Source: Paraburkholderia tropica (lineage in GTDB: Bacteria; Pseudomonadota; Gammaproteobacteria; Burkholderiales; Burkholderiaceae). From it: a stretch of DNA of 46,624 bases. This document shows positions 34,226-42,260 of the stretch, piece after piece. A model generated the notes under the pieces. The model was given only the letters and a program-made list of their open reading frames with translations. It was not told where the DNA came from and did no database searches. Numbering within the stretch: the stretch's first letter is position 1; each line of letters starts with the position of its first letter. The position numbers and the translations under genes are program-made. Location of the stretch: positions 1 to 46,624 of the forward strand of contig NZ_CAJZAR010000034.1 of assembly GCF_914484835.1 (NCBI RefSeq), given 5' to 3'.

Positions 34226-35245
34226 TTACAGCAGGCCGGCCTGGCGCAGCAAACGGCCTGCCTGGCTGTCGTCGCCGAGTTGCTGGATCGTCAGCGCGGG
34301 CGGATGCAGCTGATCGAACGGCTTGTTGATCGGATCGCCCTGCACGCCGGGACGCAGCGGATATTCGAAGCTGATGTGGCCTTGCGCCATCAGCTTCTGC
34401 GCGCGCTCGCTCACGAGGTAGGCGAGAAACTTCTGCGCGCCGTCCGGGTTATGGGCCGCCTTCATCGCGGCCGCGCCGGAGACGTTCACGAGCGCGCCCA
34501 CATCGCCGTCGGCGAAATGCGCGACGGCGCTGCGCGTTTTCTTGTCGCCGATTTCAGCGTGCAGACGGTCCCAGTAGTAGTTGTTGATGATGCCGGTCGC
34601 GACCCCGCCGCGGTTGACCGCCGCCACCACGCCTTCGTCGTCGTCGAAAATCTGCGCGTTGGTTTTCAGGCCCTTGAGCCAGTCGAGCGTGGCCGCTTCG
34701 CCTTTGGCGGCGAGCACGGCGTCGACGAGCGGCAGGAAATCGGCGTCGCTCGGTGCAATGCCGATCTTGCCCTTCCACTCGGGCTTCGCGAGATCGAAGA
34801 TCGATTGCGGCAGTTGCGCGGCTTGCAGCTTCGCAGTGTTGTACACCAGCACGTTTTCGCGCGCCGTCACGCCGACCCACTGCCCGGCGGGCGAGTTGTA
34901 GTGCGCGGGCACGTCGGCGAGCGTCGAAGGCTTGACCGGCGCGAGCAGGCCTTTTTCTTCCAGCAGCATCAGCTCGGGCGAGTTCTCGGTGAAGTACACG
35001 TCGGCGGGCGTCTTCTCGCCTTCGGCCACGAGCTGCGCGGCCAGCGCCGGACCTTCGCCGCTGCGGATCTTCACGTCGATGCCGGTCTGCTGCTCGAAGT
35101 CCTTCGCGAGCTGGTTCACGACCTGCTCGTGCTGCGCGTTGTAGAGCGTGATCGAGGCGGCGTGCGCGCCCAGCGGCAACATCCCCGCAACGGCGAGTGC
35201 GAGGGTGGCGGCGCGCAGCGGCGCACCGAAAAAGGTCGTCTTCAT
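34226..35245 (-). CDS. fbpA: Periplasmic ferric-iron-binding protein
   Basis: A 339-residue solute-binding protein. The Sec signal peptide (1-30) ends in GAHA. Iron ligands known from Haemophilus and Neisseria FbpA can be matched: His39 (NAQHEQ), Glu87 (YFTENSP) and the tyrosine pair Tyr223/Tyr224 (IINNYYWD). Mature numbering brings these close to the reported His9, Glu57, Tyr195 and Tyr196. Domain landmarks SGEGPALAAQL and GRLLRQAGLL are intact. It would take Fe3+ in the periplasm and hand it to FbpB, 23 bases downstream. A strong hairpin separates it from efeB. Confidence 0.92.
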   Translation of the reverse strand: MKTTFFGAPLRAATLALAVAGMLPLGAHAASITLYNAQHEQVVNQLAKDFEQQTGIDVKIRSGEGPALAAQLVAEGEKTPADVYFTENSPELMLLEEKGLLAPVKPSTLADVPAHYNSPAGQWVGVTARENVLVYNTAKLQAAQLPQSIFDLAKPEWKGKIGIAPSDADFLPLVDAVLAAKGEAATLDWLKGLKTNAQIFDDDEGVVAAVNRGGVATGIINNYYWDRLHAEIGDKKTRSAVAHFADGDVGALVNVSGAAAMKAAHNPDGAQKFLAYLVSERAQKLMAQGHISFEYPLRPGVQGDPINKPFDQLHPPALTIQQLGDDSQAGRLLRQAGLL

Positions 35246-35318
35246 GTTGGTCGTCTGTCGTTGTTGCTTGTTGTCGAATGAATCCGTCGTGCTGCGTTGC
35301 TTCGCGTGGTGCTGCGGT

Positions 35319-35346
35319 CCGGCGCGCCCAGAGATGCGCGCGCCGG
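35319..35346 (-). terminator. Intra-operon hairpin between efeB and fbpA
   Basis: CCGGCGCGC (35319-35327) pairs perfectly with GCGCGCCGG (35338-35346) around a ten-base loop, starting six bases after the efeB stop. There is no T run, so full termination is unlikely. It may protect the upstream mRNA or lower expression of fbpABC relative to the porin and EfeB genes. Confidence 0.5.
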
Positions 35347-35352
35347 CTTGCG

Positions 35353-36660
35353 TTACGCCTCGAACAGCGGCGCGCCGATGTACGAGCCGGGTTTCGCGCC
35401 CGGCGGACAGGCGAACACGGCGCTGCCGACGTGCGTGGTGAACTGGTTCATCATGTCGAACTTCGCGAGCTTCTCGTTGATCGGAATGAAGCCCGTGCGC
35501 GGGTCGGCCTGGTGCGCGATAAAGATGAGGCCCGCGTCATATTCGGTTTCCTGACGCCACGGCGGCCAGCGCTCGATATAGAAGTTCGTGCCGTCGTTGT
35601 ACGAGTACGAGCGGCGCAGGATCTGCGCGCCGTTGTTCGACGCGCGATTCGACAGCCGCACGTGCGAGTTTTCGGGAATCAGCGGATTGCCGTCCTTGTC
35701 GTTCGCGGTGAGATCGACCGCGTCGAATTCCTTCGTCTGGCCGATGGGCGCGCCGCTGTACTTGTGACGGCCGAACACCTGCTCCTGGAAGCCCAGTTCC
35801 ATCTGGTCCCAGTGCTCGATCGTGATGCGGATGCGCCGCACGACCGTATAGGTGCCGCCCTGCATCCACGGCGCGTCGGCGGCCGTGGCCCAGACGAATT
35901 CGTTCATCGCCTTCGGGTCCGAGGTCGGCGGATTGTTCGTGCCGTCCTTGAAGCCCATCAGATTGCGCGGCGTCTGATTGCGCGGGCCGGAGAGAAAGCC
36001 CGCCTGACCCCAGCGCATGTGCAGCTTGCCGTAGCCCTGGCGCGCGAGCTGGCGCACCGCGTGGAAGGCCACTTGCGCATCGTTCGCGCAGGCCTGCACG
36101 TAGAGATCGCCGCCGGTCTTTTCGGCCACCAGTTGATCGCCGTTGAAACGCGGCAGATCGACGAGCGCGGCGGGGCGCAGATGCGCGAGTCCGTAACGAT
36201 CCTTGCCTTCGGACATGAAGAGGCCGGGACCGAAGCCGAACGTCACCGTGAGACCGGCCGGGCCGAGACCGAGCACATCGCCGGAATCGGGTGCGGGCTG
36301 ATCGTCCTTGCCGTTGTCGAGCGAGGCCGCGGCCTGGCCTTGCGTCATGCGCGCGGCCGACTCGGTCCACTGACGCAGCAGCGCGATCACGTCGTCGCGC
36401 GAGGCGGTCGTGAGATCGAAGGCGGCCACATACGTATGCGCCTGCTGCGGCGTGACGACGCCGCCCTGATGCGCCGCGTAGAACGGCTCGACCGCGTTCA
36501 TCGGATCGGCGGCCATCGGCGCGTGATGCTTCGCTTCGGCGGCCTGCGTCAGACCGCTCGCGCCGAGCGACGCGCCAGCGGCCAGCGCCGCGCCGCCTGC
36601 CTTGAGAAAACCGCGCCGCGCGGGACGCGGCGGCGGGTTCGGTTTATCGTCTGAGGCCAT
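35353..36660 (-). CDS. efeB: Deferrochelatase / DyP-type haem peroxidase EfeB
   Basis: A 435-residue periplasmic haem protein exported by the Tat system: twin arginines Arg15-Arg16 lie in ARRGFLKAGGAALAAGA. The DyP motif GFKDGTNNP (236-244) carries the distal Asp239. The proximal haem ligand is His333 in ENSHVRLSN. The C-terminal domain continues through DAGLIFIAHQADPRTGFIPI. EfeB normally partners EfeU/EfeO and can peroxidise substrates and release iron from haem. Here efeU and efeO are absent and FbpABC follows. It starts two bases after the preceding gene's stop, so coupling is likely. Confidence 0.92.
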   Translation of the reverse strand: MASDDKPNPPPRPARRGFLKAGGAALAAGASLGASGLTQAAEAKHHAPMAADPMNAVEPFYAAHQGGVVTPQQAHTYVAAFDLTTASRDDVIALLRQWTESAARMTQGQAAASLDNGKDDQPAPDSGDVLGLGPAGLTVTFGFGPGLFMSEGKDRYGLAHLRPAALVDLPRFNGDQLVAEKTGGDLYVQACANDAQVAFHAVRQLARQGYGKLHMRWGQAGFLSGPRNQTPRNLMGFKDGTNNPPTSDPKAMNEFVWATAADAPWMQGGTYTVVRRIRITIEHWDQMELGFQEQVFGRHKYSGAPIGQTKEFDAVDLTANDKDGNPLIPENSHVRLSNRASNNGAQILRRSYSYNDGTNFYIERWPPWRQETEYDAGLIFIAHQADPRTGFIPINEKLAKFDMMNQFTTHVGSAVFACPPGAKPGSYIGAPLFEA

Positions 36661-36662
36661 GA

Positions 36663-37832
36663 TTATTTCGCCAGTACGAGCGTGTTCACGTCGTCTTCGA
36701 CGTAGTAGAAGCCGTCGCCCGCCGGTGTGAGCGCGATGCCGAACAGGTCGCCGTTGCCGGGCGGCGTCTGCGCCTTGTCGGTATCGATCCAGCGTGCGTA
36801 GAGTTGCTTCGCCGCGACCGGGTCGATCTCGACGACCTGGCCGTTGAGCGCGTTGGTCACGAGCAGATGGCCCTGGGGCGTGGTGATCATCGCGAGCGGG
36901 CGATGCAGCAGGCCGTCGGCAGTCAGTTGACGGCCCACGCCCGCGCTCGTGTCGCGCGTGGTCGGATCTTCGATCACGTTGATGCGGTTGCCGATCGCGT
37001 CGGACACATAGAGCAGCTTGTTGTCGGCGGACAGTGCGAGGCCGGTCGGGCCGACGAGGAACACGCCACGGTCGGCGCGCGCGCCGAAACCGCTGGCGAT
37101 CACCGTTTCGCTCTTGACCGTCGGCGCCTGACCGTTCGGGATGTCGAGTTCCATGCGCAGCACGGTGGCCTGCTTGAACACGGGCGGCTCGCCGTCCGGG
37201 CCCAGTTCCGTGCCGCCCACGCCGAAGCCCGCATTGCTCACGAACAGCGTCGCGTGATCGCCGTTGTCGATCACGGCCATGTTGCCCCACGGGTCGTTGA
37301 TGTTCGGACTGCTGATGGCTTTCGCGATCTTGCCGTTGCTGTCGAGCACGATCAGGCAGCCCGCGCCCTTGGTGTTGGTCGTGCCGTCGTTGCTCGGCGT
37401 GCTGCCGACGATCACCCAGCCCGACTTCAGCATCGTCATCGCGGTCGAGAGGCCCACGCCGCCCGGACATTCCTTGAGGTCGCGCGGAATGGTGGCGAAC
37501 AGCGTCATCTGCTTGGTGTCCGGGTGATAGTCGACGATGGTCGAACCGGTGCCCTGCATGTTCGCGGCGTTGTTGAAGTTGTCGATCAGCACGTCGCCCT
37601 GCTTGACGGCGCCCGCGCTCACCGGCGCGATGACGAGCGCGTACGGATTCTGGTCGCCGTTATCGGGCACCGTGTTGATGAGCGTGGTCTGGTGCTTGAC
37701 GATCTCCAGCATGCCGGGCTCGCCGGCATGCGCGGCGAACGGGGTGCCGAGCAGTGCGGCGGCGGCGAGCGCGAGCGCCGCGCGAGTGGCGTGAGCCGAG
37801 CACAGCAGAAGCTTGCGCGTGGCGTGATTCAT
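36663..37832 (-). CDS. Secreted beta-propeller-like protein, function unknown
   Basis: A 389-residue protein with a Sec signal peptide (1-36, ending FAAHA). Repeating stretches suggest a six- or seven-blade propeller of the NHL/SMP-30 kind: GLSTAMTMLKSGWVIVGSTP, VGPTGLALSADNKLLYVSDA, then HRPLAMITTPQGHLLVTNAL and LFGIALTPAGDGFYYVEDD. Two cysteines (in KECPGG and GAGCLIV) may form a disulphide. It has GGAG before its ATG and sits tightly between oprB and efeB in the Fur-controlled operon, so a role in periplasmic iron or haem handling is inferred. No catalytic residues are recognised. Confidence 0.78.
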   Translation of the reverse strand: MNHATRKLLLCSAHATRAALALAAAALLGTPFAAHAGEPGMLEIVKHQTTLINTVPDNGDQNPYALVIAPVSAGAVKQGDVLIDNFNNAANMQGTGSTIVDYHPDTKQMTLFATIPRDLKECPGGVGLSTAMTMLKSGWVIVGSTPSNDGTTNTKGAGCLIVLDSNGKIAKAISSPNINDPWGNMAVIDNGDHATLFVSNAGFGVGGTELGPDGEPPVFKQATVLRMELDIPNGQAPTVKSETVIASGFGARADRGVFLVGPTGLALSADNKLLYVSDAIGNRINVIEDPTTRDTSAGVGRQLTADGLLHRPLAMITTPQGHLLVTNALNGQVVEIDPVAAKQLYARWIDTDKAQTPPGNGDLFGIALTPAGDGFYYVEDDVNTLVLAK

Positions 37833-37932
37833 TGTTTTTCTCCGTGCCTCGCGCGCGCACGGGCACGCGCGGGTGGGCGCGGTGTGTGGGAGCGTGAGGA
37901 CTTGGTGTTGGACATGGTGCGGATGCGGTGAA

Positions 37933-39390
37933 TCAGAACGTGATGTTGGTGCGCACGCCCAGCACGAAGGTGTTGCGCAACGGCTGGGTCGGATCGTTCG
38001 GGTTCTGGCCCGCGCCGGCGTTGAAGGTGTATTGCGCGTCGGCCTGAATCTGCCACCACGGCGTGACCTCGTACTGATAGGTCGCTTCGAGCGTGGTTTC
38101 CTGCGTGCGCACGCCGTACGGTCCCGTGTTGAAGTTGCGGTAATCCATGTCGAGATCGTGCAGGGCGTTGCTCACCTTGATATACGTGACGGCGAGACCG
38201 ACGCTGTCGTTGTCGCGGCCCTTGAACGGCGCCTTCATCACGATGCCCGCGTTGGCCGAAAAATCGACAGGATTGCGGTCGCCCGGCGCGCCCATCACGC
38301 GCGCGAACACGCCGATGCTGCGCGGTTCGTCGGGATCGGGACGCCACACCATCTGGTCGGCTACGGCGTAAATGCTGTAGTTGCCGTGATGCTGCGCGGC
38401 AATGCCCGTGCTCGCCGGATTGTTGAGCGAGAGGCCGGTGTTGTCGTAATGCTGATCGTCGAACGAATTGCTGTTGTACCAGAAGCCGATCTTGTAAGTG
38501 CCTGGGAGTCCCTGGTGATCGGCGCTGACCAGCTCGCCTTCCGAAGGCTGATTGATCGCATACTGCAACTCGCCGATCACGAGCGTGCCGTTGTGCAGAT
38601 TGAAGTTCGTGCCGCTGATATTGTTCGGATCGTTGCCGAGCGGATCGCCGGAGAATACGCCGATCAAGCCCGTGAGCGACGGCGCGATCTGGCCGCGCAC
38701 GCGCACGCCGAGACCGGCGAGCGGATACGCGGGGCCGCCCGAAGGCATGTCGTACGAGGGCAGCGCGGGCCAGCCGAACATCGTGTTGACGAACAGCGCC
38801 GCGTACTGGCTCGTGATGAATTCCTGGTCGATGCTTTGCTGTCCGACCTTGACGTCGAGCTTCTTGTCGAGGAAGGACTGCTGATACCACATCTCCCACA
38901 GACGCGTGGTCGCCTGCGCCTCGATCCCGCTCGCCGTGTTCAGCGTGCCGAGATTATCCGCGCTCAGATTCGTGCCGTGAATCTGCAGCGCGCTGATATT
39001 GAACAGACCGCCCGGAATGCCGAGCGCCTTGCTCGTATCGAGTTGCAGCGTGGCGGTGGTGAGGCCGTCATAAGCGCCGCCGCGTTTGAGGCCGCCGCGC
39101 AGGTTCGCAAGATATTCGCTGGTCTCGGTCAGATCGAACGTGACGCCGTATTTGCCGAGCCACGGACGCAGCCCGCCCATGTCGCCGAGCAGGTTCTCGC
39201 GCGACCAGATGCCCGTGAAAAAGTTGGACGGTTCCGCCTTGATCGCGAGGTCGGCCTCGGGGGCGTCGGGGCTGCTCGACTGCGCCTGCGCCGTGCCGCA
39301 CGCGAAGGCTGCGCACGCCGCCCACAGGGCGAGCCCGCGCAAGGCGGGCGAGCGCCGTCCGAACGAACGGTCTGTCCGGTTGAAATTCAT
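37933..39390 (-). CDS. OprB-family outer-membrane porin
   Basis: A 485-residue beta-barrel porin. Residues 1-36 form a signal peptide ending AQA. The mature protein has family features: LLGDMGGLRPWLGKYGVTFD near the start, LDVKVGQQSIDQEFITSQYA in the middle and a C-terminal strand ending in phenylalanine (LGVRTNITF) for BAM-dependent insertion. OprB porins are usually called carbohydrate-selective. Here it is the first gene of an operon for iron import behind a Fur box, so it may instead pass an iron complex. AAGGAA precedes the ATG. Confidence 0.88.
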   Translation of the reverse strand: MNFNRTDRSFGRRSPALRGLALWAACAAFACGTAQAQSSSPDAPEADLAIKAEPSNFFTGIWSRENLLGDMGGLRPWLGKYGVTFDLTETSEYLANLRGGLKRGGAYDGLTTATLQLDTSKALGIPGGLFNISALQIHGTNLSADNLGTLNTASGIEAQATTRLWEMWYQQSFLDKKLDVKVGQQSIDQEFITSQYAALFVNTMFGWPALPSYDMPSGGPAYPLAGLGVRVRGQIAPSLTGLIGVFSGDPLGNDPNNISGTNFNLHNGTLVIGELQYAINQPSEGELVSADHQGLPGTYKIGFWYNSNSFDDQHYDNTGLSLNNPASTGIAAQHHGNYSIYAVADQMVWRPDPDEPRSIGVFARVMGAPGDRNPVDFSANAGIVMKAPFKGRDNDSVGLAVTYIKVSNALHDLDMDYRNFNTGPYGVRTQETTLEATYQYEVTPWWQIQADAQYTFNAGAGQNPNDPTQPLRNTFVLGVRTNITF

Positions 39391-39483
39391 CGTATTCCTT
39401 ACTTATTTAATTCTTTCTTAGCCGAGGGATCGAGTCGCGCATGCGCTATAGGGCGCCTTAATTCTTGTCTCCGAGACGTCGCC

Positions 39484-39512
39484 ATCGTACTCAGCGGCCC
39501 TATAACGGTCAA
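39484..39512 (-). promoter_or_regulatory. Candidate promoter of the iron operon
   Basis: On the minus strand TTGACC (39512 to 39507), a 17-base spacer and TACGAT (39489 to 39484) form a good sigma-70 match. Transcription would begin near 39477, giving an 86-base leader before the porin ATG. The Fur box lies six bases upstream of the -35. Confidence 0.5.
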
Positions 39513-39518
39513 CACAAA

Positions 39519-39533
39519 TGAGAATGATTCTCA
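39519..39533. promoter_or_regulatory. Fur box
   Basis: TGAGAATGATTCTCA is a perfect 7-1-7 palindrome and closely follows the Fur consensus TGATAATNATTATCA. It abuts the -35 of the candidate promoter of the minus-strand iron operon. Fur with Fe2+ bound would repress the six genes, so they should be induced by iron limitation. Confidence 0.85.
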
Positions 39534-39751
39534 ACGTAATTACACTATGTAAGGGCGGGGTTTACGAATGGCTGTCGAAGCGTATTGACGCGATTAAGAT
39601 TGGTTAAAAAACAGCATTCTGTCTGACGAAAGAAGTCGCTTATCATCACGCCGTACGCGTCGGCTACACACGTCGACCAAGCCTGTCGATCGCATGACGC
39701 TCACGCATTTCAGCCGTCTTTTCATACGCACTTTTCACTCAGGTTGTCTCC

Positions 39752-40609
39752 ATGTCCGACCAGGATTTCAAGCTCGATCTCGACCGCTATTTCGCCCGCA
39801 TCGGTTACGACGGACCGCGCGCCGCGACGCTCGACGTGCTGCGCACGCTGCATCGTCTGCATCCGTGCGCGATTCCTTTCGAAAACCTCAATCCGTTCTC
39901 GGCGCGCGGCGTGTCGATCGCGCTGCCGGACATCGTCGCGAAGCTCGTCGACTCGCGGCGCGGCGGCTATTGCTTCGAGCACAACACGCTGTTCGCACAC
40001 GTGCTGATGCAACTCGGTTTCGACGTGGAACCGCTGGCGGCGCGCGTGCTGTTCGGTCAGCCGTCGGACGCGGCCACGCCGCGCACGCACATGCTGCTGC
40101 GCGTGCAGGCGGAAGGCGAGGCATGGCTCGTCGATGTGGGCTTCGGCGGTGCGTCGCTGAGTGCGCCGCTCGCGTTCGCGCAGCGCGGCGAACAGGCCAC
40201 GCCGCTCGAACCCGCGCGTCTCACGCCGAGGGATGAAACGAACGCGACGGGCGCGCGCGAGTGGACGCTCGAACACTTCGACGGCGAGGCGTGGGGCGAT
40301 GTCTATCGATTCGAAGACGCGCCTGCGCTATGGTGCGATTACGAAGTCGCGAACTGGTACACGTCGGCGTCGCCGCAATCGTTCTTCACGGATTGCCTGA
40401 TCGCCTGCATCGCGCGCGACGGCCGCCGCGCGATTCTCTTCAACGACCGCTACACGGAACGCGACGTCGCGGGCAACGCGACGCATCGCACGCTCGCGAA
40501 TGCGGGCGAACTCGACGATTGCCTGACCACGCAGTTCGGCATCGACACGACGGGCTTCGACATGCAGGCGAGTTTCGCGCGCGTGCAGGGACGAGGCGAA
40601 AAGCGCTGA
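39752..40609 (+). CDS. nat: Arylamine N-acetyltransferase
   Basis: A 285-residue cytoplasmic enzyme that transfers acetyl from acetyl-CoA to arylamines and hydrazines by a ping-pong mechanism. The catalytic triad is complete: Cys74 in RRGGYCFEHN, His113 in RTHMLLRV and Asp128 in WLVDVGFGG. The N-terminal helical segment (DRYFARIGYDGPRAATLDVL then PFENLNPFSARG) and the later VANWYTSASPQSFF segment also fit the family. It is divergent from the iron operon and 33 bases upstream of the methyltransferase-like gene, with which it may be co-transcribed. Confidence 0.92.
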   Translation: MSDQDFKLDLDRYFARIGYDGPRAATLDVLRTLHRLHPCAIPFENLNPFSARGVSIALPDIVAKLVDSRRGGYCFEHNTLFAHVLMQLGFDVEPLAARVLFGQPSDAATPRTHMLLRVQAEGEAWLVDVGFGGASLSAPLAFAQRGEQATPLEPARLTPRDETNATGAREWTLEHFDGEAWGDVYRFEDAPALWCDYEVANWYTSASPQSFFTDCLIACIARDGRRAILFNDRYTERDVAGNATHRTLANAGELDDCLTTQFGIDTTGFDMQASFARVQGRGEKR

Positions 40610-40642
40610 CGCCTGCGAGGGCGAGGGCGCAAGGAGGGCATC

Positions 40643-41329
40643 ATGAAGCCGCTGATCGCGCGACTCGTCACGCAGACGCTGATCTGGCTCGTGTTTCAGG
40701 GCGCGTTGCTGTTCGTCTCGGCGGGCACGCTCGCGTGGCCCGCCGCGTGGCTCTGGTTGCTCGAATGGGCAGCGTGCGGTATCTGGATCGGCCTGTGGCT
40801 CGCGCGCACCGATCCCGGCCTGCTTGCCGAGCGGCTCGCGCCGTTCGCGCAGCGCGGGCAGCAGCGCTGGGATCGCGTGTTCATGGTGTCGGTCGCGCTG
40901 GGCTGGTGCGCATGGCTGTGCCTGATCGGCCTCGATGCCGTGCGTTATCGCTGGTCGCAGGTGCCACTCTGGCTCGCCGTGTGCGGCGCGGTGGCGATCT
41001 TCGTCGATCTCTACGCCACGCGCGGCGTGTTCGCGGCGAACCGTTACGCGGCGCCCGTGGTGAAGATCCAGCGCGAGCGCGGCCATGTGCTGAGCGACAG
41101 CGGGCCGTATGCGTATGTGCGCCATCCTATGTACGCGTTCGCGATCCTGCTGCTGGCGGGCACGCCGCTCATGCTCGGTTCGTGGTGGGGACTGGCGTGC
41201 GTGCCGGCGATGGTCGCGGCGATTGGCTGGCGCGCCGTGCGCGAGGAGCGCACGCTGGCCGAGGAACTGCCCGGCTATCGCGCGTATCTGGAGCGGGTGA
41301 AGTACCGGTTCGTGCCCGGCGTGTGGTGA
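40643..41329 (+). CDS. Isoprenylcysteine carboxyl methyltransferase-like (ICMT/PEMT) membrane protein
   Basis: A 228-residue polytopic protein with about five membrane helices. The C-terminal part holds the family's SAM-binding signature GPYAYVRHPMYAFAI and the later motif EERTLAEELPGYRAYLERVK. Bacterial members methylate lipids or small molecules; true isoprenylcysteine substrates are not expected. AAGGAGG lies upstream of the ATG at good spacing. It follows nat closely. The substrate is unknown. Confidence 0.82.
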   Translation: MKPLIARLVTQTLIWLVFQGALLFVSAGTLAWPAAWLWLLEWAACGIWIGLWLARTDPGLLAERLAPFAQRGQQRWDRVFMVSVALGWCAWLCLIGLDAVRYRWSQVPLWLAVCGAVAIFVDLYATRGVFAANRYAAPVVKIQRERGHVLSDSGPYAYVRHPMYAFAILLLAGTPLMLGSWWGLACVPAMVAAIGWRAVREERTLAEELPGYRAYLERVKYRFVPGVW

Positions 41330-41332
41330 AGT

Positions 41333-41376
41333 GGATCGCAGGCGCGCCGTGCAAGACGGCGCGCGCTTCACGATCC
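41333..41376. terminator. Large two-part hairpin between convergent genes
   Basis: An inner perfect 9-bp stem (41342-41350 with 41356-41364, loop GCAAG) is nested in an outer 6-bp stem (GGATCG 41333-41338 with CGATCC 41371-41376). It begins three bases after the methyltransferase-like gene's stop and ends before the stop of the opposite gene at 41403. There is no T run on either strand. It probably acts as a shared transcript-end structure. Confidence 0.5.
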
Positions 41377-41402
41377 AGGCGCTGCGAATGCAAAGCGGCG
41401 AA

Positions 41403-42191
41403 TCAGAAATTCCGCGGCGACTGCTGCGGATCGAGTTCCTTCGCATAACGCCGATGCAGCCACGCGAGCGCCGTGGTCGTGACCAGCACGAACGCGATAT
41501 TCGCCGCGCTCTGGCCGAGCGCAAGCGCGGCGAGTCCGGCGGGCGTCTCCACGCTCTCGGGCGTGATGCCCGCGAACACAAGGCCGATCATCACGACGAG
41601 CCCGCAGAGGAGCACCGGCAGCGCCGCCATGAAGGACACGCCGGCGAGGCTCCAGAAGTGTCCACGACTGTCGCGCCAGGCCGCGCCGAACGCGAAGCGC
41701 CCGCCCATCGCGAGCGCGGGCGACAGCAGGCACAGCCGCACGGCCACGCACATCCAGAGCGTGACGACCACCAGCGAGAGAAACAGGATGCCGCCCGTGT
41801 GATGCGGCCGCAGCACGAGCCAGAACAGCGCCATGGTCAGCGCGCCGCCGAGCACCAGCACGACCCCGAAGCCGAGCAGGCGCACCAGCGGCATCGCGCC
41901 GCCGGGCAGGACCGGCGAGGCCTGCTCGCCGAGCAGGACGAAGCGGTAGATCTTGAGCGTGAACCAGAGATAGACGAGCGCGTTGAGGATCGTGGCGATA
42001 TTGGCCGCGAGGATCAGCGCCGACGAGGGATCGTCGCCATCGCCCGGCACGGGCCGGCCGGCCATCGCCACCCAGCCGAGCGCGGCGTAAATGAGGAAGG
42101 TGCCGATCACGAGCCCCGGCATCTGCGTGACGGCTTCGCGCGCGCTCGCCCACGCGCATTTGACGCATTCCATGAAGGTCATCTGTTGCAT
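41403..42191 (-). CDS. Polytopic membrane protein, function unknown
   Basis: A 262-residue protein with about six predicted membrane helices, including LVIGTFLIYAALGWVAMAG, LLGFGVVLVLGGALTMALFW, ILFLSLVVVTLWMCVAVRLC and LPVLLCGLVVMIGLVFAG. The soluble N-terminus is MQQMTFMECVKCAWASAREA, with a CX2C pair. The internal segment GRFAFGAAWRDSRGHFWSL resembles a pattern common in unassigned bacterial membrane proteins. It lies 69 bases downstream of the cytochrome bd operon on the same strand and may be expressed with it. No family function is claimed. Confidence 0.72.
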   Translation of the reverse strand: MQQMTFMECVKCAWASAREAVTQMPGLVIGTFLIYAALGWVAMAGRPVPGDGDDPSSALILAANIATILNALVYLWFTLKIYRFVLLGEQASPVLPGGAMPLVRLLGFGVVLVLGGALTMALFWLVLRPHHTGGILFLSLVVVTLWMCVAVRLCLLSPALAMGGRFAFGAAWRDSRGHFWSLAGVSFMAALPVLLCGLVVMIGLVFAGITPESVETPAGLAALALGQSAANIAFVLVTTTALAWLHRRYAKELDPQQSPRNF

Positions 42192-42260
42192 GGTTCTTAT
42201 CGTAAGAGTTGACAGATGGCCTACAGTCTAACGCGACGCCGGGCGGCACGGGTCGTCGCG

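Larger units (their letters stand above)
39391..39751. promoter_or_regulatory. 361-base divergent control region, iron operon / N-acetyltransferase
   Basis: The region is AT-richer than its surroundings. Its middle holds the Fur palindrome and the minus-strand promoter listed separately. The right part should carry the N-acetyltransferase promoter. A TTGACG at 39585-39590 is present but has no matching -10. No gene or RNA structure was recognised in the rest. Confidence 0.6.

Noticed and set aside
35353..37470. 705-residue EfeB with a long N-terminal extension
   Set aside because: The Tat signal begins at the Met at 36660; residues before it are the propeller gene out of frame.
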